A DNA stretch of 36,260 bases from a virus. The DNA lies in IMG/VR virus record IMGVR_UViG_3300030104_002907, positions 1 through 36,260 of that record; one strand, given 5' to 3'. The notes under the pieces were generated by a model. That model saw only the letters and a list, made by a program, of their open reading frames with translations. It had not been told where the DNA came from and did not search any database. Below, in pieces: positions 1-7,748 of this stretch; the stretch's first letter is position 1, and every line of letters starts with the position of its first letter. Position numbers and translations under genes: made by a program.

Positions 1-206
1 CTCCAAGAAGTTTTAGTTTTACCATCAACCATATCTTCTACTCTTTTAATAAATTCACCAACTTCTGAATGCATTGGTGTGGTGTTAGCAGTAAAGGGAG
101 GAATCTGTAAAAGTTCTGCAACTTTATCGGCAGTGGTATAATATCCTCTACCTGCTGAGTAATCAGGATTAATTGTGGTGGTGTCTGAAGGTGATTTATA
201 TGTCAT
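1..206 (-). CDS. Probable head-tail adaptor (connector), C-terminus cut off by window edge
   Basis: About 68 residues are readable before the window ends, so the gene is partial. It begins at an ATG preceded by a GAGGTTTAATC ribosome site, 2 bases after the stop of the upstream gene. The stretch Y-T-T-A-D-K-V-A-E-L-L-Q-I followed by FTANTTP, FIKRVED and DG-K-T is the usual look of small phage head-tail adaptor (gp6-like) proteins, where a helix ending LLxI is followed by T-T-P and F-I-x-x-A/V-E-D-x-I/V-D. The family call is from pattern memory only. Its place after capsid genes agrees with a role at the portal ring below the head. Confidence 0.55.
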   Translation of the reverse strand, partial: MTYKSPSDTTTINPDYSAGRGYYTTADKVAELLQIPPFTANTTPMHSEVGEFIKRVEDMVDGKTKTSW

Positions 207-208
207 GA

Positions 209-1822
209 TTAAACCTCAACTTCATGTCTATCTATTTCTTGAATCGCCTTTTTAAGTTTTTCAAATCTACCATTTATAAAATTAAGATAGAAAGATAAAT
301 CCATTTTAGATTGTTCACCTCTATATTCCTCTCCCTCATCTAAAGTTTGTCCAGCCCCCACAACTTTAGTACCTGCAAATTTTTCTCCTTCTTTCTTTTC
401 TTTAGTTTTTTTAGTGGCTCTCGCTACATTAGTATCAGTTAAGTCTTTACCTAAAATAGCAGGTCTTAATTTAGCGACTGGTTGTAATCTAATTTTAACT
501 CCAGTTAGTTTACCGCTTGTTAGATTTAAACCGATTGTATCACCTTTCTTTAATAAAATGTCATATAGAATAGTAGGATTACTATATGCAACTACCCAAC
601 TACTTCCTTTTTCTGAATCTTTTTTAGCATCTACTATGGCTTGCATTGCGGCCATCTCATCTACTATTTTATCTTCCTTTTTTACTTCTTTACCATATTT
701 ATCGTATTGAGTTTGTAATTCCGCTTCACCTATTTTGGTTTCTTTAGCCTCTAAATCCATCCCTCTAAAATCTTCTAATATATCTTCTGCTTCTTCAGCA
801 TCATCATCTTGTATATCTTCTTCAAGAGATATTTTTCCCATACCCTCTATTATTTTATAAAAATTATCTGCTATCCACTTTCCGATTTCTTTTATACTCT
901 CGCTCTTTACTTTATCGGCTGTTATTTTTTTTCTCATAGCATAAGTTTCTCTTAAATTTTTAGCCTCATCAGATTGACTAGTACCCGCTATCTTTCCTAA
1001 TTGTTGAATATCTACTGGAATAGAACCAACCATTTGAGCATCCGCAGTTTTAGTGCTTATCTTTCTAGCAGATTCTTTATAGGGTATTTTTTTAACTGCA
1101 TCTCCGCCTAATCTATTGGTTAAAATTTTGACCTTAGACATCGGGTGTTGTGCTTCTAATGCTGGAGCCTTGAAAGTAAAAGAAACTTTATTTTTATCTA
1201 CTTTTCTTATTGTAAGGGCAACTCCATATTCATTTACATATACATTTTCATATGCAACGTCTTTACTACCCTTTGGCTTCCAAGTACCTTTAAATCTCTC
1301 TATAAATTCTTTTTGAGAAATAAGGTCGTAAGCCTTTTCATATTTACTTCTTCTTTCTGCTGTGGCTAAACCCCCAACAACTTCTCCTAATTGACTAACT
1401 TTTTTATCATCAATTTCAACTTTCTTAGTTTTGATTTCTTTAACTTTATAATCTTTAGGAAAATCATTCCAAAAAGATTCTTGAGTAACATTGAAACCTG
1501 TAGTAGAATCAAAATACTTTTTCTCAGTAATGGTTTCTCCTATACTTAAATTACCTAACTCATCTAACGCTTTTGTCGAAAAGTCCTTTAATTGTTTACG
1601 AGTATTTTCATCATATTTTTTATCTTTTATTTTAGGGTGTGTAGAGTCATCAAATTCATCGTCCATATTTTTAATAAGTCTAGGCAATTCATCTAAATTA
1701 CCTCTGTCTTCATCGTTAAGAATAAAAACGTAATCTCTAAAATCTTCTAAAAAGGGATTGGTTTTATTATCTGTAGATTTTGTATTGACATTAGATTGTT
1801 TAGATGCCCACACATAATCCAT
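209..1822 (-). CDS. Large lysine-rich protein of unknown function, near the head-tail genes
   Basis: 537 residues, not recognised. It is strongly charged, with many KK, EE and DD pairs, no membrane segment and no cysteine pairs. An acidic stretch lies at about residues 330-370 (DIQDDDAEEAEDILEDF), and a segment with P-V-A-K-L-R-P-A-I-L-G-K near 455. The start is an ATG 11 bases after the upstream stop, with GAGGTGATTAAGT as ribosome site. It lies between an N/Q-rich structural-type protein and the probable adaptor, so a virion or neck/tail role is plausible but inferred. It resembles the other large Lys/Glu-rich unknown proteins of the operon in composition only. Confidence 0.75.
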   Translation of the reverse strand: MDYVWASKQSNVNTKSTDNKTNPFLEDFRDYVFILNDEDRGNLDELPRLIKNMDDEFDDSTHPKIKDKKYDENTRKQLKDFSTKALDELGNLSIGETITEKKYFDSTTGFNVTQESFWNDFPKDYKVKEIKTKKVEIDDKKVSQLGEVVGGLATAERRSKYEKAYDLISQKEFIERFKGTWKPKGSKDVAYENVYVNEYGVALTIRKVDKNKVSFTFKAPALEAQHPMSKVKILTNRLGGDAVKKIPYKESARKISTKTADAQMVGSIPVDIQQLGKIAGTSQSDEAKNLRETYAMRKKITADKVKSESIKEIGKWIADNFYKIIEGMGKISLEEDIQDDDAEEAEDILEDFRGMDLEAKETKIGEAELQTQYDKYGKEVKKEDKIVDEMAAMQAIVDAKKDSEKGSSWVVAYSNPTILYDILLKKGDTIGLNLTSGKLTGVKIRLQPVAKLRPAILGKDLTDTNVARATKKTKEKKEGEKFAGTKVVGAGQTLDEGEEYRGEQSKMDLSFYLNFINGRFEKLKKAIQEIDRHEVEV

Positions 1823-1833
1823 ACTTAATCACC

Positions 1834-2538
1834 TCAAGCCAACCATTTAGCCCATGCCGCACCTTTCTGTATCATCTTACCTAAACCTAAACCTGCACTT
1901 GGAGGGGTATAACTCGCTTGGCCTGTTTGTGGGTCTATCCAATATGGATTGTTATAGTTATCATAACCTGCTGGTGGAACTGGATAACCTGATTGGTTTG
2001 TCATTGCCGCTTGACCCATTGCCATATTTTGATTCATTGCACCAGTAGAAGGTTGTCCCGCAATATTATTAGGAACTTGATTATTTACCATTCCTTGATT
2101 AGCGGGCATTCCTTGACCTGCTGGTGAACCCCCATCGCCAAAGCCTTGTGCTTCTAAATATTGACTCTTAGCCATTTGTCTTTGATAAACAACTTCTTGA
2201 TTTATAGACGCTCCTAATATTTGTTGTATATCTAATTGAATATTTTCTTCTGTTATTCTTTCATATTCAGCAAGACACATTTTCTCTAACTTAATATCTC
2301 CTTGAGTTGCTTCTAATTTGAAGTGTAACTTAGTTAACATCTTACTCATAACCCTTTCAATAACATCTTCTAATAATTTTTCATACGCTGAAAAGAACGC
2401 TTCACCATGATAAAGTAAAAACTCTTCTACATGATTATCTTGTAATGTTAAAAGATTATTCATTGCTTTAAAGTTATCATTATTATGTTGATTCATTTGT
2501 GATGCTAATGCACCATTACTCGTTCCTAATATTCCCAT
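1834..2538 (-). CDS. Helical protein with N/Q/G/P-rich low-complexity C-terminal half, probable structural protein
   Basis: 234 residues. The first about 130 are predicted helical (LYHGEAFFSAYEKLLEDVIERVMSK region). About residues 135-215 are low complexity, rich in Asn, Gln, Gly, Met and Pro (GQGMPANQGM, NNQVPNNIAG). The protein ends with a short Trp/Lys amphipathic tail (KGAAWAKWLA). The ATG overlaps the TAA of the zinc protein upstream by one base and has AGGTGAAGAATA before it. The helical base with a flexible tail suggests a virion or connector protein, but no family is recognised. Confidence 0.75.
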   Translation of the reverse strand: MGILGTSNGALASQMNQHNNDNFKAMNNLLTLQDNHVEEFLLYHGEAFFSAYEKLLEDVIERVMSKMLTKLHFKLEATQGDIKLEKMCLAEYERITEENIQLDIQQILGASINQEVVYQRQMAKSQYLEAQGFGDGGSPAGQGMPANQGMVNNQVPNNIAGQPSTGAMNQNMAMGQAAMTNQSGYPVPPAGYDNYNNPYWIDPQTGQASYTPPSAGLGLGKMIQKGAAWAKWLA

Positions 2539-3158
2539 TATTCTTCACCTACCAGTTCATCTATTTGTCCTATTTTTCCTTTTAATTCTATGAGTAATTC
2601 TACTAACTTTTGTTCTGCTGTTGTCGTGTCCGCTTGTGGGGGTGTAATTTGCCAACCCTTAGAGGTTAATGAAATTATATCTCCCTGTGACAAAGCGACC
2701 AATGGCCCTCTATTCATAATTTGTGGAACTTTTGGTTTAGGAATATACTTTTTAAACTCTAATCCATGCTTTTCAGCAATAACTTGTTGCTCTATCATTT
2801 CTAATTGTTTATGCATAGAAGCATGTCTAGGACAATAAGTTCCTCTTAATGGTCTACCCTTTGTTACACCAGTTAAAGGAATAGGAGGTCTAAGATTATC
2901 TCCCGCTTCCCATATATGATGCGCCCCACAAACCACACATCTATCTCTAATGTTAAATTTATACCCATATTTAAAAATAAATCTTTTCTTTTCAGGTTTT
3001 AAAACTGTAAGTAATTCTTTTAATTGCTTCTTTAATGTAAAAGTCTTAAACTCATAATTTATAATTGGCCCTGCATTCCTAGCATTACTACTAATTTTTA
3101 AAGGGTTAATCATTGTATTATTACTTCCTATTATGTTTGGTGTATATATGCTTGTCAT
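2538..3158 (-). CDS. Zinc-binding protein of unknown function
   Basis: 206 residues. A CVVCGAHH motif near residue 74 followed by GTYCPRHASMH near residue 107 gives Cys-x2-Cys...Cys-x2-His, a likely single zinc site resembling HNH-type treble-clef ribbons. No full HNH catalytic set is visible. A basic region KKYIPKPK follows, and the C-terminus is a probable coiled helix (AEQKLVELLIELKGKIGQIDELVG). The start ATG has AAAGGAG upstream and lies just after the GTPase stop. It may bind nucleic acid or be a zinc-stabilised structural protein; I cannot choose between these. Confidence 0.75.
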   Translation of the reverse strand: MTSIYTPNIIGSNNTMINPLKISSNARNAGPIINYEFKTFTLKKQLKELLTVLKPEKKRFIFKYGYKFNIRDRCVVCGAHHIWEAGDNLRPPIPLTGVTKGRPLRGTYCPRHASMHKQLEMIEQQVIAEKHGLEFKKYIPKPKVPQIMNRGPLVALSQGDIISLTSKGWQITPPQADTTTAEQKLVELLIELKGKIGQIDELVGEE

Positions 3159-3162
3159 TCTA

Positions 3163-3840
3163 TCAATACTCCTTTACCATTGTCATTATTCCTCTGTAGA
3201 CCATTTCTGGGTCGGACTTCGCAGACACGATGTATTTGAAACATGGTATTCCTCTATCCTGTAATCGTTGCATTCCGAGTTTGAACGGTTCAAAAATGGG
3301 ATGTTTGTCGATGGACCCGTTGTGTTCATATTTATCCTTCCATAAATCAAATTTGTTCGCCCATATTCCTACTGCGATTGGGAAATCCTTATCCTTCTTC
3401 TTTTTAGACTTACCCTTTGGTAATCTCCAATATTCATCACATATAACATCTACCAAGTATTTCCAAGATAGTTGATGTTCTAAATTATATGCTTCTGATA
3501 AATGCCTATCATCTATCATAAAAATAATATATTTTACTTTACGCTTTTTCATATCCTTTTTCCATTCTTCCCAATAATATGTTTGGCCGCCTACATCAGC
3601 AGTTTTAATTGTCCTAGAATCTTTATCTATTTTTACAACTTTTCTTGTTGCCCTTCTCAACCCTACAGTTCTATCTCTAATAACTGGAACTTCTCCCCTA
3701 GTTCTCAGTTGACTATGTAATGTAGTTTTACCTACTTTACTAGCACCATATACTCCAAAGTTAAGAGCATGAATTCTTCTATAAAATGCCGCCGCCGCTT
3801 CAGCAGTTATAATTGCAAATCCTGTGAGTAATGTAGCCAC
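3163..3840 (-). CDS. Arf/Ras-like small GTPase encoded by the virus
   Basis: 225 residues with all five GTPase boxes in order: G1 GASKVGKT (32-39), G2 Thr in RDRTVG (58), G3 DVGGQ (82-86), G4 NKFD (162-165) and G5 SAK (206-208). DVGGQ rather than DTAGQ is the Arf/Arl/SRbeta form. The N-terminus before G1 is hydrophobic and alanine-rich (about residues 3-19) and could act as an amphipathic membrane helix, as in Arf. A KGKSKKKKDKD insert precedes G4. The start is GTG with TAGGTGGG upstream. Its two upstream neighbours encode small membrane proteins, so it probably acts at a membrane, but target and role are unknown. Family assignment is firm; function is inference. Confidence 0.9.
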   Translation of the reverse strand: MATLLTGFAIITAEAAAAFYRRIHALNFGVYGASKVGKTTLHSQLRTRGEVPVIRDRTVGLRRATRKVVKIDKDSRTIKTADVGGQTYYWEEWKKDMKKRKVKYIIFMIDDRHLSEAYNLEHQLSWKYLVDVICDEYWRLPKGKSKKKKDKDFPIAVGIWANKFDLWKDKYEHNGSIDKHPIFEPFKLGMQRLQDRGIPCFKYIVSAKSDPEMVYRGIMTMVKEY

Positions 3841-3851
3841 ATTAAACCCAC

Positions 3852-4061
3852 CTAGAATATATCCTTAAAACTATTAATGGTCATTCTAAGTAAATCTAAT
3901 CCGAAGTGACATAAAACATTACCTATTATAAAAGCAGAAACACCTACAATTGTTCCCCAAATCCATGCTCTCAATTTTAAAAAGAATACATCTGCTGAAT
4001 GCGCTCTTGATAAATCATAAGCCAAAGACTGTTCATCTACTCCTAAGAGTCTATCTAACAA
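3852..4061 (-). CDS. Small single-span membrane protein
   Basis: 69 residues with one clear hydrophobic segment at about residues 34-56 (WGTIVGVSAFIIGNVLCHFGL), preceded by a charged helix. The start is TTG (TTG TTA GAT) with GAGGGTGATTACC in front; no ATG is available in frame. It lies between another membrane protein and the Arf-like GTPase, with gaps of 11-12 bases, so the three probably work together at the host or virion membrane. It could be a holin-like or membrane anchor protein; size and one span alone do not decide. Confidence 0.7.
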   Translation of the reverse strand: MLDRLLGVDEQSLAYDLSRAHSADVFFLKLRAWIWGTIVGVSAFIIGNVLCHFGLDLLRMTINSFKDIF

Positions 4062-4073
4062 AGGTAATCACCC

Positions 4074-4454
4074 TCACTCTAATGCCTTTAGAAACGCTTC
4101 AGGAACTTCTTCATAACCTTGTGGTGTCCCTTGATAATAAGTCAAATTTCTTTGAGCCATTGAATCTTTGATTTTCTTTCTTTGGGCTTCATCTCTTGCT
4201 TTCTTTTCCCAATAAAGGTCAATCTTTCTATTCAGTAACCACATTTCAAATCGCTCATTAACTACCATATCAAATAATGATTTTTGTAACATAATAACGC
4301 CTACTGTAATTAGGCTGAATAATACCGCATGTGTAAAGGCAGTAAATGGTAATTCAGCACCATAAACTGAATAGAAATAAACATTCATTCCAGCCATTGC
4401 ACCTACATACATTATTGTCATTATTAGTCTTGTATCTTTATCTATTGCCGCCAT
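4074..4454 (-). CDS. Membrane protein with two predicted spans and a charged C-terminal helix
   Basis: 126 residues. Two hydrophobic segments at about residues 10-29 (IMTIMYVGAMAGMNVYFYSV) and 38-57 (AFTHAVLFSLITVGVIML) are followed by a long charged helix (NRKIDLYWEKKARDEAQRKK) and a tail rich in Glu and Tyr. The ATG is preceded by GAGGGTTATAG. The hairpin membrane topology with a charged tail would fit a class II holin, a spanin-like part or a virion membrane anchor. It neighbours the single-span protein and the GTPase. No family is recognised. Confidence 0.7.
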   Translation of the reverse strand: MAAIDKDTRLIMTIMYVGAMAGMNVYFYSVYGAELPFTAFTHAVLFSLITVGVIMLQKSLFDMVVNERFEMWLLNRKIDLYWEKKARDEAQRKKIKDSMAQRNLTYYQGTPQGYEEVPEAFLKALE

Positions 4455-4463
4455 CTATAACCC

Positions 4464-4787
4464 TCAATTAAACTCAACTGTGAAAGCCGCACCACTAGAA
4501 CCAGTCAAATAAGTTATATCTGCATAAAGCCCCACTTTAAATAAAACACCATGCAAATCTGCTTCTGCGTATCTTGCATCTCCACTAGCCGCTTTTTCAA
4601 GTGCTAAAAAACCTACAAGATTACTTGCCGCAATATCACCTGAATCATCAACATCATAAAGTTCTATTGTTGCAGATGCCGCACCCGCAACAATCCCATG
4701 AATACTGATAACTTTACCTTGTCCTTTCAAAATTTGCGTGTCGGCAGTTAGTCTACCGCTACTTCTACATCCACCTATTCCAGTCAT
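4464..4787 (-). CDS. Small beta-rich structural protein, probable capsid decoration or tail-type protein
   Basis: 107 residues, alternating hydrophobic pattern typical of an all-beta fold: GKVISIHGIVAG, ATIELYDVDD, ADLHGVLFKVGLYADITY, AAFTVEFN. Proteins of this size and pattern are common next to archaeal and bacterial virus capsid genes, but I recognise no named family. The ATG has GAGGAAGAAAAGC upstream. It is separated from the upstream gene by 47 bases, one of the larger gaps in this part of the operon, so a local promoter is possible although none is clear. Confidence 0.7.
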   Translation of the reverse strand: MTGIGGCRSSGRLTADTQILKGQGKVISIHGIVAGAASATIELYDVDDSGDIAASNLVGFLALEKAASGDARYAEADLHGVLFKVGLYADITYLTGSSGAAFTVEFN

Positions 4788-4834
4788 GCTTTTCTTCCTC
4801 GTTAAAGGGTGCTAATTACTTAAAGGGTATAAAA

Positions 4835-5203
4835 TTACTCATCAGAACTTTCTTCTTCTGCTGGTTCTTCTACCTTCTTTTCTTCAACAATTTTAGGTTT
4901 TGTTAGAGTACTTTTTACTTTAGATGCTACGGATTTTCTAGGTAGTAATGTAGTTTTTACTGATTTTACATCACAATTTAGTTTCTCCCCCATTTCTACT
5001 AATAGTTCTTCGGGTAAATCTTTAAAGTCTGCCTCGGTAAATTGTACAAGAAAGTTAGGTTCTTTCATATACATAACACCAATTTGTGTACTTACTTCTT
5101 GTGCTGGTTCACCCGCTACAAAGGTTATATTTTGAAAGACAAAGGAACTTATAGCATTCCTTTCATCTTGTTCCTCTTTAGAGAGTAATGATACTTTAGC
5201 CAA
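4835..5203 (-). CDS. Small structural-region protein with acidic C-terminal tail
   Basis: 122 residues from a TTG start placed 6-7 bases after AAGGTGATAT; a GTG nine bases further up lies inside that ribosome site and is less likely. The body is mixed alpha/beta (ISSFVFQNITFVAGEPAQ, FLVQFTEADFKDLPEELLVEM). The last about 20 residues are almost all Glu, Lys, Ser and Asp (EEKKVEEPAEEESSDE). Position three genes after the major capsid gene suggests a minor head or tail-assembly protein. No family is recognised. Confidence 0.7.
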   Translation of the reverse strand: MAKVSLLSKEEQDERNAISSFVFQNITFVAGEPAQEVSTQIGVMYMKEPNFLVQFTEADFKDLPEELLVEMGEKLNCDVKSVKTTLLPRKSVASKVKSTLTKPKIVEEKKVEEPAEEESSDE

Positions 5204-5213
5204 GGATATCACC

Positions 5214-5570
5214 TTAGATTAAACCATATACCCTAACTCTTACTGCACAAGTTGGGTCACCATCATCTGCTACTGTCGCATTAGTGCCGTCTAAACTTGT
5301 AAAGATAAGAGCAAGAGAAGTTGCCGATTCATAAGCCCCTGCCGCACTTGCTTCGATAAAAGGTAATCTAGTGTTTCCACCTTCTGTTCCTGTAATACAA
5401 GCCGCAGTTATTGTCGTTAAGCCAAATTCACTAGCGGGAATTACAGCCCCCGCCGCTACATGGGATGTTACATCTATTACCGCATCGACAAAGTATTCAT
5501 CTCCTGAAACTCTAGGAGCAGTTGTACCTTTGTGGTCTGCTAATATTGCTACTGTAAACGCTAAAGCCAA
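5214..5570 (-). CDS. Small structural protein next to the major capsid gene
   Basis: 118 residues, rich in Ala, Thr and Val with beta-strand alternation (YFVDAVIDVTSHVAAGAVIP, CAVRVRVYGLI) and few charges, a composition typical of capsid decoration or head-completion proteins. The start is TTG in GAGGTGATTTGATTG, with a good ribosome site and no closer ATG. It begins 11 bases after the major capsid stop. The decoration-protein role is inferred from position and composition. Confidence 0.75.
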   Translation of the reverse strand: MALAFTVAILADHKGTTAPRVSGDEYFVDAVIDVTSHVAAGAVIPASEFGLTTITAACITGTEGGNTRLPFIEASAAGAYESATSLALIFTSLDGTNATVADDGDPTCAVRVRVYGLI

Positions 5571-5580
5571 TCAAATCACC

Positions 5581-6939
5581 TCATTTTAGGTTGGTGATTT
5601 TTCCTTGTCCTCTAAAGAAAGTACAACCAGTTTCACCCATTGTTCTGTAAAGTCCTCTGTTTCCAAGCACACCAACACCGAATGGGTTTCCATGATTGAT
5701 ACCATCTTCGAAGTATTGGGTTGGCTTCATAGTTGCAAACCATAAGTGGTTAGTGTCTAATAATAACATATCAGATAAACCGCTTGATGCTGAACCAGTC
5801 TTAGGCATATCCTTACAAGGAATTAGTGGAATGTCGTAGTATGTTGCTACTCTGAATCCGACTTCTTGACCTTTTACACCTTTTACACCGTTATGTGTAG
5901 GTATGATTTCTTTAGCATCCATGAATCTTTCTTGACTTTGTAGCAAGTCAGATAATGCTTGGATTGTATCATATCCTGTTAAGATAACATTTGGAGTTCC
6001 ACCGTTCAATCGTAGGTTTTGGATAACATCGTTAATTATACTTAATGTTAAAACTCTACCTGCTGTTGCATATGATGAACCGTAGTTAACTACTGCATCC
6101 ATGAATGATGCTCCACTTGCTCTTGATGTGTTACCATAAAGAGTTGTTACATCTGCATCAAGTTCTGAAATTTGTGTAGAGACAGATGAAAGCCTATCAA
6201 GTTCACCACCAGCATCAGCCACTTCATCGTTATTACTAACAATCTTCAATAGAGAAGTATAGTTTTCACGAATTCTTCCGCTTGAAGTATCTGCTCCAAG
6301 TGTATCATAGTTTTCAAGAGGCATTACTAGCATAACTGATTGAGATTCTGCATGGAATTTACCCATATCTTCACGAATAAGTTTTCTAATATCTCCAACA
6401 CCGTCATCAATCTTTGCCATTTCTGCCGCTAATTCACTGTAGTCAAACATGTGAGCAACAATTTTTGGATTCATGTATAGAGTTGTATATTCAGGAGCCA
6501 ATGCTTTTAGTTGTGTACTGTCTAATGCTTCATTTTCTCCAACACCACCAATTAAGTCACCATCAGGACTTGCCGCACCTTGAGCGCCAGTTCCAGTTGT
6601 AGCACCGACAGAGAAAGCCGCCGCTGAACCACCTTGAGGTCTGTTAGTCATTACTCTCCATCCACTTGATGTGTATGGTCTTTTAGGTAGAATTGATAAT
6701 GGATTAATTTCTTGGTTAATCATTGACCAAACTTTTTGTCCATATACTATGTTGTAAAGTGCAGTTAGATTATTACCTGCTGTACCGTTCAAAGTTAATG
6801 CTGTGTCACTAGAACCAGTAAATCCACTGTTAATAGAACCAACAACACCAGCACTTTTCAACAATCCATTTCCTGTACCACCTATGTTACCATAAGTAGC
6901 CGCTTCTAAATCTTTCATTGTGTTTATGTATTTTGTCAT
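5581..6939 (-). CDS. Major capsid protein (HK97-fold type)
   Basis: 452 residues, translated from the ATG with AAAGGACGTGAATAAA upstream (a GTG nine bases earlier lies inside the ribosome site). It directly follows the protease/scaffold gene, the standard place for the capsid gene. Features seen: a Gly/Ser/Thr-rich N-terminal part (about 20-55), the phrase SSGWRVMTNRP near 90, a long helical middle (GDIRKLIREDMGKFHAESQSVM), a P-domain-like stretch around NVILTGYDTIQAL, and a C-terminal region with LLLDTNHLWFATMKP and GLYRTMGETGC typical of HK97-like capsids of archaeal viruses. Assignment is by context and general pattern. Confidence 0.85.
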   Translation of the reverse strand: MTKYINTMKDLEAATYGNIGGTGNGLLKSAGVVGSINSGFTGSSDTALTLNGTAGNNLTALYNIVYGQKVWSMINQEINPLSILPKRPYTSSGWRVMTNRPQGGSAAAFSVGATTGTGAQGAASPDGDLIGGVGENEALDSTQLKALAPEYTTLYMNPKIVAHMFDYSELAAEMAKIDDGVGDIRKLIREDMGKFHAESQSVMLVMPLENYDTLGADTSSGRIRENYTSLLKIVSNNDEVADAGGELDRLSSVSTQISELDADVTTLYGNTSRASGASFMDAVVNYGSSYATAGRVLTLSIINDVIQNLRLNGGTPNVILTGYDTIQALSDLLQSQERFMDAKEIIPTHNGVKGVKGQEVGFRVATYYDIPLIPCKDMPKTGSASSGLSDMLLLDTNHLWFATMKPTQYFEDGINHGNPFGVGVLGNRGLYRTMGETGCTFFRGQGKITNLK

Positions 6940-6953
6940 TTTATTCACGTCCT

Positions 6954-7748
6954 TTAAATTTGGCCCTCAAGCCTTTCAACTAGAGCATTTATGTCGCTCC
7001 AATCCATTTTAGCGATTTCATCACTTGATGGAATATTAAGTTCTGCAACTACTTCTTCTTGTTTCCTAATTACAGTTTGTTTTTCTTCTTTTAATGATTT
7101 TAAAAGAGAACTGAATTGTTCTTTTAATTCTGCTACTTCTGCTTTAGCATCATAGTTAGCCTTTTCAATTTCTTGTGTTTTAGCAACCATTTCAGAATCA
7201 AATCTTGCTTGGAAGTTGTTTCTTACTGAATCGTAAGCCGCTTTTTCCAATTGTTCTGCTTTGAATTCTGCATAAGCCTTTTCTAAGTTTTCAGGAGATA
7301 AGTCTAATGTAGATTGTTCATCAAACTTAGCCACGAAATTAGGCTTTAATTGAGGATGAGGGTCATCCACATATCCACCAGCATTTCCAGCATCTATATG
7401 TCCTGTAGCCAAATCAGGTCTTGATTTTGCTTCCATTTCATCATCAGCCTTTTCTTCATCCATAGCCTTTTCTTCCATTTCGCCCATAGCCTTTTCTGAA
7501 TGCATTCCTTTTTCATCCATAGCCTTTTCTTCAGGCATATTAGGATTCATCTTATCTTCCTCTGTTTCCATATATTCCATATTCTCTTCTTGTGTCATGT
7601 CTTTTCCACCTTCCGATAAGCCAACATTTTTCACTATGTTCTTTATATTGTTTTCTATGGTTTCTTGATTTTCTCCCCTTATTTGCCCTTTGTTAATATT
7701 GTCCAAAGTGTTATTTAATTCTTGCAATGCTTTTTCTATATCATTCAT
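6954..7748 (-). CDS. Possible nested scaffold protein from an internal start in the protease gene
   Basis: Inside the protease gene, right after the protease domain, the text AAAGGTGATAAA precedes an in-frame ATG (MNDIEKALQEL). That is the same ribosome site and spacing that start the independent genes of this operon. It would give a 264-residue scaffold without protease, as phage lambda does with C and Nu3. A second in-frame ATG at 7598 also has a good site (GGTGGAAAAGAC). The sites are seen; their use is inference. Confidence 0.5.
   Translation of the reverse strand: MNDIEKALQELNNTLDNINKGQIRGENQETIENNIKNIVKNVGLSEGGKDMTQEENMEYMETEEDKMNPNMPEEKAMDEKGMHSEKAMGEMEEKAMDEEKADDEMEAKSRPDLATGHIDAGNAGGYVDDPHPQLKPNFVAKFDEQSTLDLSPENLEKAYAEFKAEQLEKAAYDSVRNNFQARFDSEMVAKTQEIEKANYDAKAEVAELKEQFSSLLKSLKEEKQTVIRKQEEVVAELNIPSSDEIAKMDWSDINALVERLEGQI

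Noticed and set aside
2538-3158. HNH endonuclease call for the CxxC...CxxH protein
   Set aside because: The HNH catalytic His and Asn cannot be located; only the zinc-binding part is supported.
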